A DNA stretch of 64,000 bases, taken from positions 3,581,501 to 3,645,500 of the forward strand of contig NZ_CP015039.1 of assembly GCF_002079305.1 (NCBI RefSeq), read 5' to 3'. The notes under the pieces are model-generated. The model saw only the letters and a list, made by a program, of their open reading frames with translations. It was not told where the DNA came from and searched no databases. Positions 8,942-16,850 of this stretch are shown here, one piece after another (position 1 is the stretch's first letter; each line of letters opens with the position of its first letter). This DNA comes from Rhodovulum sp. P5 (GTDB lineage Bacteria > Pseudomonadota > Alphaproteobacteria > Rhodobacterales > Rhodobacteraceae). A program made the position numbers and the translations under genes.

Positions 8942-8969
8942 GCCCCGCCGCTGGCCGGAAGGGTGGGGC
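8942..8969 (+). repeat. Intercistronic hairpin between ATPase and binding-protein genes
   Basis: GCCCCGCC and GGTGGGGC can pair over 8 bp (one G-T wobble) around a 12-base loop. No T-run follows. It may protect mRNA ends in the operon; significance is uncertain in such GC-rich DNA. Confidence 0.3.
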
Positions 8970-9010
8970 GCCAAATACGAAATGAGCGATAAACCAAGGA
9001 GAGATATCGC

Positions 9011-10117
9011 ATGAAACTGAAAAGCATCCTGCTGACGACAGGTGCGGCGCTGCTTGCCGCGCCCCTCGCCCATGCCGAGGATATGGCGGACTCCATGACG
9101 CTGGTGTCCTGGGGCGGCGCCTATCAGGAAAGCCAGAAGAACGCCTATACCGAACCCTACAAGGCCATGCACCCCGAGGTCGAGGTCATCTGGGATTCCA
9201 GTTCCAACGAGGCGGTTGCCAAGCTGCGCGCGATGAACGAGGCGGGCAACGTCACCTGGGATTTGGTGGACGTGACCGGGGCTGACGCGATGCGGCTTTG
9301 CGATGAAGGCCTCGCGATGGAAATCGATGCCGACGAGGACCTTGCCCCTGCGCCGGACGGCACCCCGGCGTCGGAAGACTTCGGCGACATGATCATCAGC
9401 GACTGCTTCATCCCGCAGATCGTCTATTCGACCACCTTCGGCTACCGTACCGACATGGTGGGCGACACGCCGCCCGAAAGCGTCTGTGCGATCTTCGACA
9501 CCGAAACCTACCCGGGCAAGCGCAGCCTTGAGAAGCGTCCGATCAACAACGTCGAATGGGCCCTTGTCTGCGATGGCGTGCCCGCCGACGAAGTGTACGA
9601 CGTGCTGGAAACCGAGGAAGGGCAGGACCGCGCGCTGGCCAAGCTCGACACGATCAAGGATGACGTGATCTGGTGGTCTGCGGGTGCCGACACGCCGCAG
9701 CTTCTGGCCGATGGCGAAGTCGTGATGGGCTCCACCTACAACGGTCGTCTGTTCAGCCTGATCGAAGAGCAAGACCAGCCGGTCGCCATGCTGTGGGACT
9801 ATCAGGTGTTTGACCTTGACGGCTGGATCATTCCCGCCGGCCTGCCCGCGGATCGTCTCGCCCGCGTGATGGACTTCCTCTATTTCGCGACGGACACCCA
9901 GCGCCTTGCCGATCAGGCGAAGTACATCTCCTACGGTCCGGCGCGTGCGTCGTCTGCGCCGCTGGTGAGCAAGCACGCCACGCTTGGCATCGAGATGGCA
10001 CCGCACATGCCGACCGATCCGGCGAACGCCAAGACGGCCGTTCTCTATAACTTTGAGTTCTGGGCGGACTACCGCGACGACTTGGACGCCAAGTTCCAGG
10101 CCTGGCTGGCGAAGTAA
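9011..10117 (+). CDS. Periplasmic polyamine-type substrate-binding protein
   Basis: 368 aa. A Sec signal peptide (MKLKSILLTTGAALLAAPLA) ends at AHA, with likely cleavage after residue 22. The mature protein starts MADSMTLVSWGGAYQESQKNAY, the opening strand of PotD/PotF-family (SBP_bac_8 type) binding proteins; later segments such as VEVIWDSSSNEAVAKLRAM and DLVDVTGADAMRLCDEG fit that fold. A good ribosome binding site (AAGGAGA) precedes ATG 9011. It follows the ATPase gene by 80 bp and is itself followed by a strong hairpin at 10125-10152, a common arrangement for keeping binding protein in excess over permease. The ligand is inferred from family only. Confidence 0.92.
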   Translation: MKLKSILLTTGAALLAAPLAHAEDMADSMTLVSWGGAYQESQKNAYTEPYKAMHPEVEVIWDSSSNEAVAKLRAMNEAGNVTWDLVDVTGADAMRLCDEGLAMEIDADEDLAPAPDGTPASEDFGDMIISDCFIPQIVYSTTFGYRTDMVGDTPPESVCAIFDTETYPGKRSLEKRPINNVEWALVCDGVPADEVYDVLETEEGQDRALAKLDTIKDDVIWWSAGADTPQLLADGEVVMGSTYNGRLFSLIEEQDQPVAMLWDYQVFDLDGWIIPAGLPADRLARVMDFLYFATDTQRLADQAKYISYGPARASSAPLVSKHATLGIEMAPHMPTDPANAKTAVLYNFEFWADYRDDLDAKFQAWLAK

Positions 10118-10124
10118 GCCTGAC

Positions 10125-10152
10125 TGGCGCGTGCCCATCAGGGGGCGCGCCA
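10125..10152 (+). repeat. Stable hairpin after the binding-protein gene
   Basis: TGGCGCG (10125-10131) pairs with CGCGCCA (10146-10152), and CCC/GGG pair inside. It starts 7 bp after the stop. There is no T-run, so it more likely stabilises the upstream mRNA segment or partly attenuates read-through than terminates fully. Confidence 0.5.
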
Positions 10153-10215
10153 CACTGACAACGGCCCCGGCGCCCGGTGCGCCGCGGCCCCGATGTACGG
10201 CAGGGGGAACGCGCA

Positions 10216-10503
10216 ATGCCCAAGGGCTATATCATCGCCCACATCACGGTGAACGATCCGGACGCCTATCAGGAGTATATCCGGCGCGATACGCCGATCC
10301 TTGAGGCAGCCGGCGGACGGTTCGTGGTTCGCGGCGGGCAGGCGCAGGTGATGGAGGGCACGGCCCACGACCGCCATGTCGTCATCGAGTTCCCCAGCTA
10401 TGACGCCGCCCTTGCCGCCTATAACGATCCTGCCTATCAGGAGGTCGCGGATATTCGCCGCCGGACCGCCGACAGCGTGATCCTTGTCGTGGAGGGTGCG
10501 TGA
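10216..10503 (+). CDS. DUF1330 protein inside the ABC importer operon
   Basis: 95 aa, a single DUF1330 domain (a small ferredoxin-like, dimeric alpha/beta-barrel type fold): MPKGYIIAHITVNDPDAYQEY, later RFVVRGGQ and HVVIEFPSYDAALAAYNDPAYQ. ATG 10216 has AGGGGG 8 bases upstream; an upstream in-frame start at 10177 lacks support. Its TGA overlaps the ATG of the permease gene (TGATG), so the two are probably translationally coupled. The biochemical function of DUF1330 is not established. Its place between binding protein and permease suggests a role with the imported compound, but that is inference. Confidence 0.88.
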   Translation: MPKGYIIAHITVNDPDAYQEYIRRDTPILEAAGGRFVVRGGQAQVMEGTAHDRHVVIEFPSYDAALAAYNDPAYQEVADIRRRTADSVILVVEGA

Positions 10504-12281
10504 TGGCGACCCTGAGCGGCACAGGCCCTTCGACGGCAGACTCTCCGACACCCGATGATGCCTTGCATGAGGCCGCGGCCCTGAAGAACCGCGAAACCGC
10601 GCCGCAGCATGGATCGGGCGGCAATGGCAATGGCCCGGTTCTGGCGGCCGATGGAACCCCCTTGAAGAAGAGCCTGCAGCGGGCCCTGCGTGCCGAGAAA
10701 CTGCGCGCGCTGGCCCTGATCGCGCCGCTTCTGATCTTTATCCTCGTTACCTTCATCGCGCCGATCGCGGACATGCTGTTCCGCTCGGTCGAAAACCAGA
10801 TCGTGTCCGAGACGCTGCCGCGCACCGCGCAGGTCATTCAGGAGTGGAACCCCGACGATAGCGACCTGCCCCCCGACGAGGTTCTCGCCGCATTCACCTA
10901 TGACCTTGTGGCCGCGGCCGAGCGCAAGCAGCACAGCCGCCTTGGCACCCGCCTGAACTATGAACAGACGGGCCTTTCCTCGCTGTTCCGCAAGACCGGG
11001 CGGAGGGTGGACGATTTCGGTGAGCTTTACATGGATCAGTTCACCGACCTCGACCCGGCGTGGGAGGCACCCGCGACATGGATGTCCCTGATGGCGGCCC
11101 CCGGCTGGCAGGCCGACTATCGGGCGTGGGAAGCCTCCGCCGACGCCGCGAAAGAGGCCGGGCGCGCCTTTGACACGCCGCAGCCCCTGTTCCGCGTCAA
11201 GGCCGGTATGGCCGACGTCCTGCCCGAGACGGCCGATGCCTACGGCGAATTCGCCCGGATCGTTCAGGTCGAGGACAACGACAACCCGGCCGCCGAGGAA
11301 CCCTGGGCACCGGTCTATCTCGCGCTCTACCGTGACCTGATGTCGGTCGGGCCGGGGGCCATAGGAAAGCTGGATGCGGAAAGCCGTGCGATCCTCGACC
11401 CCGCACATGACGCGGTCGAAGGTTTCGAAACCGTTCCGCTGTTCGACCTGTTCACGGATGTAGACAAGGACTGGGCCGATCCGGAGGCGTGGTCGACCAT
11501 CCGCACCTTCATGCCCGCCTATACCAGCGGCTATTTCCTGAATGCCGTCGACCTGCAGATGACGGCGGATGGGGTTGCGGCCCAACCCGAGAACCAGCAG
11601 ATCTATATGCTGTTGTTCAAGCGCACGCTGATCATGAGCCTTGTGATCATGGGAAGCTGCGTGCTGCTCGGCTATCCCATCGCCTACCTGTTGTCGAACC
11701 TGCCGCTGCGCACCTCCAACCTGCTGCTCATCCTCGTGCTGCTGCCGTTCTGGACATCGCTCTTGGTGCGCACATCGGCGTGGAAGGTTCTGCTCCAGCA
11801 ACAGGGGGTGATCAACGATATCCTTGTCTGGGCGGGGCTGGTGGACGATGCGAACCGCCTGATCATGATGAACAACCAGACGGGCACCATCATCGCGATG
11901 ACGCATATCCTTCTGCCGTTCATGATCCTGCCGCTTTATTCGGTGATGAAGACGATCCCCCCCACCTATGTCCGCGCGGCGAAATCGCTGGGCGCAACGA
12001 ACTGGACGGCGTTCTGGCGGGTCTATTTCCCGCAAAGCGTGCCGGGCATCGGGGCGGGCTGTATCCTCGTCTTCATCCTTGCCATCGGCTACTACATCAC
12101 GCCGGAGCTGGTTGGGGGGACGTCGGGGACGTTCATTTCCAACCGGATCGCCTATCACATTTCCAGCTCGCTCAACTGGGGCTTGGCCGCGGCGCTGGGC
12201 ACCATCCTGCTTGCCGTCGTCTTGCTCCTGTACTGGGTCTATGACCGGCTGGTGGGCATCGACAATGTCAGCCTGGGGTAA
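10503..12281 (+). CDS. ABC importer permease (PotB-like) with large periplasmic insertion
   Basis: 592 aa, about twice the usual PotB length. A cytoplasmic tail of ~65 residues precedes TM1 (LIAPLLIFILVTFIAPIADMLF). About 280 mostly polar residues follow before the next membrane span (RTLIMSLVIMGSCVLLGYPIAYLL), and the standard BPD_transp_1 core then runs to the end with the EAA-type coupling loop RAAKSLGATNWTAFWRVYFP. The insertion must lie in the periplasm, reminiscent of the P2 loop of MalF. ATG 10503 overlaps the DUF1330 stop (TGATG). It pairs with the PotC-like protein encoded 5 bp downstream. Confidence 0.92.
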   Translation: MATLSGTGPSTADSPTPDDALHEAAALKNRETAPQHGSGGNGNGPVLAADGTPLKKSLQRALRAEKLRALALIAPLLIFILVTFIAPIADMLFRSVENQIVSETLPRTAQVIQEWNPDDSDLPPDEVLAAFTYDLVAAAERKQHSRLGTRLNYEQTGLSSLFRKTGRRVDDFGELYMDQFTDLDPAWEAPATWMSLMAAPGWQADYRAWEASADAAKEAGRAFDTPQPLFRVKAGMADVLPETADAYGEFARIVQVEDNDNPAAEEPWAPVYLALYRDLMSVGPGAIGKLDAESRAILDPAHDAVEGFETVPLFDLFTDVDKDWADPEAWSTIRTFMPAYTSGYFLNAVDLQMTADGVAAQPENQQIYMLLFKRTLIMSLVIMGSCVLLGYPIAYLLSNLPLRTSNLLLILVLLPFWTSLLVRTSAWKVLLQQQGVINDILVWAGLVDDANRLIMMNNQTGTIIAMTHILLPFMILPLYSVMKTIPPTYVRAAKSLGATNWTAFWRVYFPQSVPGIGAGCILVFILAIGYYITPELVGGTSGTFISNRIAYHISSSLNWGLAAALGTILLAVVLLLYWVYDRLVGIDNVSLG

Positions 12282-12286
12282 CGCGC

Positions 12287-13147
12287 ATGTCTCAACTTGA
12301 CCTTCCCCCCTATGCCACGACCGGCCAGAAGATATGGCACTATGCGTTCCTTGTGATCTGCGGGCTGATCTTCTTCTTCCTGATCGCGCCGATCATGGTG
12401 ATCATACCGCTCAGCTTCAACGCCGAGGATTTCTTTACCTTCACGCCGGAGATGCTGGCCTTTGATCCCGACGGGTATTCGCTGAAACACTACCGGGATT
12501 TCTTCACCAACCCCGACTGGCAGCAGGCGCTGTGGAATTCGGTCAAGATTGCGCCGGCCGCGACGGTCCTGTCGGTTTCACTGGGCACCCTGGCCGCGGT
12601 GGGGCTGTCTCAGGACCATGTCCCGTTCCGCCGGTCGATCATGGCGATCCTGATTTCGCCGATGATCGTTCCGCTGATCATCTCGGCGGCGGGGATGTAC
12701 TTCTTCTATTCCCGGATCGGGTTGCAGGGCACCTATGTCGGTGTTGTGCTGGCCCATGCCGCGCTGGGGATTCCGTTCGTCATCATCACCGTGACCGCCA
12801 CGCTGGTGGGTTTCGACCGGTCGCTGACGCGGGCCGCGGCAAATCTGGGTGCGGATCCGGTGACGACGTTCTTCAAGGTGCAGATGCCGCTGATCCTGCC
12901 CGGCGTGATCTCTGGGGGGCTTTTTGCCTTCATCACCTCCTTCGATGAGGTCGTGGTGGTGCTGTTCGTCGGCTCGGCCAACCAGCAGACGCTGCCGTGG
13001 CAGATGTTCACCGGCCTGCGGGAACAGATCAGCCCGACGATCCTGGCGGTGGCCACGATCCTTGTGACGATCTCCATCCTGCTGTTGTCGGCGGTGGAAA
13101 TCCTGCGCCGCCGGTCTGAAAAGCTGCGGGGGATGAGCCCGGGCTGA
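12287..13147 (+). CDS. ABC importer permease (PotC-like)
   Basis: 286 aa, normal size for PotC. Six hydrophobic spans are visible, starting with YAFLVICGLIFFFLIAPIMVIIPLSF. The EAA loop is RAAANLGADPVTTFFKVQMP, and the segment ITSFDEVVVVLFVGSANQQTLP is typical of PotC/PotI. It starts 5 bp after the PotB-like stop and is the last gene of the importer operon. The second permease subunit completes a heterodimeric channel with the upstream protein. Confidence 0.93.
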   Translation: MSQLDLPPYATTGQKIWHYAFLVICGLIFFFLIAPIMVIIPLSFNAEDFFTFTPEMLAFDPDGYSLKHYRDFFTNPDWQQALWNSVKIAPAATVLSVSLGTLAAVGLSQDHVPFRRSIMAILISPMIVPLIISAAGMYFFYSRIGLQGTYVGVVLAHAALGIPFVIITVTATLVGFDRSLTRAAANLGADPVTTFFKVQMPLILPGVISGGLFAFITSFDEVVVVLFVGSANQQTLPWQMFTGLREQISPTILAVATILVTISILLLSAVEILRRRSEKLRGMSPG

Positions 13148-13186
13148 CAGGCTAGCCCTCTTGCGCAATGGGGGGCTACCTTGAGG

Positions 13187-13486
13187 TGTTCTGAAGACGA
13201 CAAGGGAAGCTACCCGGGCGGCGGCTTGGCCCAAGTCTAGACCTCCCTGCGCGACCAGAAGCGCTGCACTTTCGGCAATGATGTTCTGGTGCTCACCGTT
13301 CCGGAACGGACGCGCGGCAAATACGCGCGCTTTGCCATGGCTGCGCCGCCCAAGGTGTTGTGAGAGTTGCGAAATCGACTTGGCGGCCCTTTGAAAGACG
13401 CACTTGCCGCCAATCTGGACAAGGATATCGTGCGCCTTGCGGCAGCGGATCTTCCGCACCATTTCAAAGACAAGATCCTGTTCTGA
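13187..13486 (+). pseudogene. Degraded host-attachment-family protein gene
   Basis: One frame reads EDDKGSYPGGGLAQV, a stop (TAG 13238-13240), LRDQKRCTFGNDVLVLTVPER, RFAMAAPPKVL, a second stop (TGA 13361-13363), then ELRNRLGGPLKDALAANLDKDIVRL and DLPHHFKDKILF before a final TGA at 13484. The parts around (V)AAPPKxL.ELR...L and KDI..L...LPHHF resemble the C-terminal half of the family annotated as required for attachment to host cells (Pfam Host_attach, baeRF-like). Two in-frame stops and a missing N-terminus indicate a pseudogene. The family call is from memory of the motif. Confidence 0.45.
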
Positions 13487-13542
13487 ACCGGGGCGCGTTC
13501 GGGCGCGCGGCGGGCCCCGGAACCAACCCCGGAGGCATAGAG

Positions 13543-13857
13543 ATGTCTGATACCCCCTCATCGCAAGACAAGCCGGCAGCCGCTTCGGCAGCCGTGGAAA
13601 AGGCCCTGAAAGGCGATGACCGCGCAATCTGGGCGCGCGGTGGCTGGATGCTGGTTCTGCTGATCCTGTTCTCGGTCGCACAGACCCTGCTTGTGGTCAC
13701 CGCGGTGCTTCAGTTCGGCTGGCTGCTGTTCACCAAGAAGAGCAACCCCTACGTCAAGGATTTCGGAACGAAGCTGGGCAACTGGATGGCGATGAACGCC
13801 CGCTTCCAGGCGCTGGACAGTGACGAAAAGCCCTTCCCATGGAGCGCGTGGAAATAG
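13543..13857 (+). CDS. DUF4389 membrane protein
   Basis: 104 aa. A ~35-residue Ala/Lys-rich cytoplasmic head precedes one long hydrophobic stretch (WMLVLLILFSVAQTLLVVTAVLQFGWLLF), then FTKKSNPYVKDFGTKLGNWMAMNARFQALDSDEKPFPWSAW, the conserved tail of DUF4389. GGAGG lies 9 bases before ATG 13543. The gene stands alone, 395 bp after the importer operon and followed by a strong terminator. Function unknown; probably an inner-membrane accessory protein. Confidence 0.88.
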   Translation: MSDTPSSQDKPAAASAAVEKALKGDDRAIWARGGWMLVLLILFSVAQTLLVVTAVLQFGWLLFTKKSNPYVKDFGTKLGNWMAMNARFQALDSDEKPFPWSAWK

Positions 13858-13877
13858 GCGCTACGCCGGCATGAGAG

Positions 13878-13908
13878 ACGCCCGGGTTTTTGGCCCGGGC
13901 GTTTTTTT
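13878..13908 (+). terminator. Intrinsic terminator after the DUF4389 gene
   Basis: ACGCCCGGG pairs perfectly with CCCGGGCGT over 9 bp around a short T-rich loop, followed directly by seven Ts. It sits 21 bp after the stop codon and separates this gene from the convergent pepF. Confidence 0.92.
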
Positions 13909-13930
13909 GGTTTGCGGGTGCGGCGGTGGC

Positions 13931-15754
13931 TCAGTCTTCCATCGCCTCCAGTTCGTCGATCAGGCCCGAGATCATCGAAAGCCCCTTGTCCCAGAAAGCC
14001 GGGTCGGAGGCATCAAGCCCGAACGGTGCCAGCAACTCCTTGTGGTGCTTGGACCCGCCGGCTTTCAGCATCTCGAAATACTTCTCCTGAAAGTCTGCGC
14101 CACTTTCCTCATAAACGGCGTAGAGCGCGTTCACGAGACCGTCGCCGAACGCATAGGCGTAAACGTAGAAGGGCGAGTGCACGAAATGCGGGATATAGGC
14201 CCAGAAGGTCTCGTACCCGTCCATGAACTCGAACACGGGGCCGAGGCTTTCGCCCTGAACGCTCATCCAGATCTCGTTGATGTTCTCCGGCGTCAGTTCG
14301 CCCTCGCGCCGGGCGTCGTGCAGTTTGCATTCGAAGTCATAGAAGGCGATCTGCCGGACGACCGTGTTGATCATGTCCTCCACCTTGCCGGCGAGCAGTG
14401 TCTTCTTTTGCGCCGGTGTCGCGGCGGACGAAAGCAGTTTGCGGAAGGTCAGCATCTCGCCAAAGACGCTCGCCGTTTCGGCCAGTGTCAGGGGCGTTGA
14501 GGACAGAAGCTCCCCCTGATCGGCGGCCAGCACCTGATGCACGCCGTGGCCGAGTTCGTGGGCCAGCGTCATCACGTCCCGCGGTTTGCCAAGGTAGTTC
14601 AGCATCACATAGGGGTGGACATCCGTCACCGTGGGATGGGCAAACGCACCCGGGGCCTTGCCCGGCTTCACGCCGGCATCGATCCAGCCCTTGTGGAAGA
14701 ACGGCTCCGCGATTTCGGCCATCTTCGGCGAGAAATCGGAATAGGCATCCAGAACCGTGGCCTTGGCCTGTTCCCAGTCCACGGTCTTGGGCTCTTCGAT
14801 GGGAAGGGGTGCGTTCCGGTCCCAGACCTGCAACTTGTCGAGCCCCATCCATTTCGCCTTCAGCGCATAGTAGCGGTGCGACAGCTTCGGGTAGGCCGCC
14901 ACAACGGCATTGCGCAGCGCTTCGACCACTTCGGGTTCGACATGATTGGACAGGTGCCGCCCGGTCTGCGGTGTCGGCATCTTCCGCCAGCGGTCCTCGA
15001 CCTCCTTTTCTTTGGCCAGCGTGTTGTGGACGCGGGCGAAGATCTTGATGTTCTCACCAAAGACCGTGGCAAGCGATTTCGCCGCGGCCTCGCGCTTTGC
15101 GCGGTCGGGGTCGGTCAGGAAGTTCAGCGTTCCCTCGATATTGAAGGTCTCGCCGTCGACGTCAAAATCAAGACCCGCGATGGTCTCGTCGAACAGCTTG
15201 TTCCACGCGGTCGCGCCAACGACGGACTGATCGTGCAGGAATTTCTCCAACTCGTCGGACAACTGGTGGGGCCGCATCGCGCGCATCCGGTCGAAGACGG
15301 GCTTGTAGCGGGCCAGATCGGCATTGGCCTCGAACAGCGCATCGAGTTTTGCATCCTCGATCCGGTTCATCTCCAGCGTGAAGAAGACCAGCGGCGTGGT
15401 GAAGGTGGTGATCTTGTCCTGCAGATCGGACAGGAACTTGGCGCGTTCGGCATCGACCGTGTTCTGGTAATAGCGCAGGCCCGCGAACGACATGATTCGG
15501 CCAGAGACCTGGCTGATCGCCTCGTACCGGTGGACGCATGTCAGCATGCCCGCGGCATCCAGATCGGCCAGTTTGCCCTCGTAGTCCTTGGCGAAGGCCG
15601 CGCATTCGGTTTCCAGCCAGTCGAGGTCGCGGGCGATTTCCGGTGCGTCGGGGGCGGCGTACAGATCGCTCAGATCCCATTCGGGCAGGTTGCCCAGCTC
15701 TCCTCCGGCGCTGGCATTGGCATCGAAGACGGGGGTGGGCGGGGTCAGGCGCAT
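13931..15754 (-). CDS. pepF: Oligoendopeptidase F (M3B metallopeptidase)
   Basis: 607 aa, the normal length. The zinc motif H399-E-L-G-H403 (in LAHELGHGVHQVLA) and the upstream VHPYVMLNYLGKPRDV segment identify the M3B/PepF family. An N-terminal helical domain (~30-200) precedes the catalytic domain. ATG 15754 has AGAGGA about 7 bases upstream. The enzyme cleaves short peptides in the cytoplasm, and the lack of a signal peptide agrees. It converges with the DUF4389 gene and has no operon partner on its strand. Confidence 0.95.
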   Translation of the reverse strand: MRLTPPTPVFDANASAGGELGNLPEWDLSDLYAAPDAPEIARDLDWLETECAAFAKDYEGKLADLDAAGMLTCVHRYEAISQVSGRIMSFAGLRYYQNTVDAERAKFLSDLQDKITTFTTPLVFFTLEMNRIEDAKLDALFEANADLARYKPVFDRMRAMRPHQLSDELEKFLHDQSVVGATAWNKLFDETIAGLDFDVDGETFNIEGTLNFLTDPDRAKREAAAKSLATVFGENIKIFARVHNTLAKEKEVEDRWRKMPTPQTGRHLSNHVEPEVVEALRNAVVAAYPKLSHRYYALKAKWMGLDKLQVWDRNAPLPIEEPKTVDWEQAKATVLDAYSDFSPKMAEIAEPFFHKGWIDAGVKPGKAPGAFAHPTVTDVHPYVMLNYLGKPRDVMTLAHELGHGVHQVLAADQGELLSSTPLTLAETASVFGEMLTFRKLLSSAATPAQKKTLLAGKVEDMINTVVRQIAFYDFECKLHDARREGELTPENINEIWMSVQGESLGPVFEFMDGYETFWAYIPHFVHSPFYVYAYAFGDGLVNALYAVYEESGADFQEKYFEMLKAGGSKHHKELLAPFGLDASDPAFWDKGLSMISGLIDELEAMED

Positions 15755-16055
15755 GGCGGGTCCTCTCGGTTCGTTTCGGCTAGAGATAGAGTGCCGGGGC
15801 AGGGGGCTTCAAGCGCAGGCTGGGAAGAAGGATACCGGAAGCTGGCTGCCCGGGATCTTTTTCCTGTATCGGCGATCGCATGCGGACACAGGCCCGGTCG
15901 GTCTGCGGCAAATCGGCGTTCGTTCCGCTTCCGCAGACTCTTCGCTTGACCCGTCGATTTTGCAAGCCCTAGCGTTTTCTGGCGGTGGTGGTCACCGCCA
16001 GCTTTGGCGTTCGGGTGTGTGCGTCCGAGCTTTGTGAGTTGTGAGGGGGAGTTCG
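15755..16055. other. 301-bp divergent promoter region (pepF / VPLPA-CTERM gene)
   Basis: It should carry both divergent promoters. The only clear structure is the inverted repeat at 15979-16001. I see no small gene. Confidence 0.5.
15979..16001. promoter_or_regulatory. Inverted repeat upstream of the VPLPA-CTERM gene
   Basis: CTGGCGGTG and CACCGCCAG form a perfect 9-bp inverted repeat with a 5-base spacer, ending 54 bp before the start codon. The position suits an operator or a 5'-UTR hairpin. Confidence 0.5.
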
Positions 16056-16769
16056 ATGAAACGTTTGTTGGCCATGGTGTCGGTACTTGGTCTTTCGGTC
16101 GGTGCTGCAGACGCTGCAACGCGGACGTTTGAGGCCGTATTTTCGGGGCTGAACGATTACGGAAGTGGCGCTCTGGCGGCGCTTGGGGCGGCCGGGGCGA
16201 CGGAAATGGTGTTTACCTGGACCGTCGATGATAGTGCGACGCCGCTGGCAGGCCCGTACAACACGTCTACTGCAAGTGGGGTGTATGATCGTGTGTATCT
16301 GCCCTACCAGTCTTTGAGCGTGGTAATTGGGACCGTTACCCTGCCCGGAGCAGCATCGATAGCAACGAGCGATAGTATCGAGATTTTTGACGGGGTTGCA
16401 GATGGTAATCTCGACATCTACGACCAGATTAGCGTTGCCAGTCGCTCTGATCGTGCCGGACCGAACGGGACGACGATCACCAGCACGCGTTTTGCCGTCT
16501 TCGACTCCGACGAGACGGTTTTCGGCCGGGCGCCAGGCGATCCGCTTTACAGCGGTTTGGCGTATCCTTCGGCAAGCGAGCTCAACGCGTTTGCAGATGC
16601 GGTTGCCCATATCACCTTGACGAAGTCCGATGGGGCCTATGCTGAAATTTACAGCTATTCTGCGACTTTTGTTGAACAGACTGCGCCGGTGCCGCTTCCC
16701 GCAAGCTTGCCGCTTCTGGGGGCCGGGATTGGGATGATCTGGGCAGCCCGTCGCCGCAAGGCGGTCTGA
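16056..16769 (+). CDS. Secreted VPLPA-CTERM sorting-domain protein
   Basis: 237 aa. Signal peptide MKRLLAMVSVLGLSVGAADA, likely cleaved after ADA. The C-terminal 26 residues are a VPLPA-CTERM signal: VPLPASLPLLGAGIGMI, one membrane span, then the basic AARRRKAV. The body (20-210) is rich in Ser, Thr, Asp and Ala and has no domain I recognise. ATG 16056 has GAGGGGGA upstream; an in-frame ATG five codons earlier is less likely. Such proteins are thought to be processed by an exosortase-type enzyme and anchored or released at the cell surface, often with exopolysaccharide. No exosortase is encoded in this window. Confidence 0.88.
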   Translation: MKRLLAMVSVLGLSVGAADAATRTFEAVFSGLNDYGSGALAALGAAGATEMVFTWTVDDSATPLAGPYNTSTASGVYDRVYLPYQSLSVVIGTVTLPGAASIATSDSIEIFDGVADGNLDIYDQISVASRSDRAGPNGTTITSTRFAVFDSDETVFGRAPGDPLYSGLAYPSASELNAFADAVAHITLTKSDGAYAEIYSYSATFVEQTAPVPLPASLPLLGAGIGMIWAARRRKAV

Positions 16770-16850
16770 GCGATCCACGGGACGAGATATTCGTGGGAAC
16801 GGGCGGCCCCTGCCGCCCGGCCCGCCCAATTGACGTGAGTTTGACCGGGC

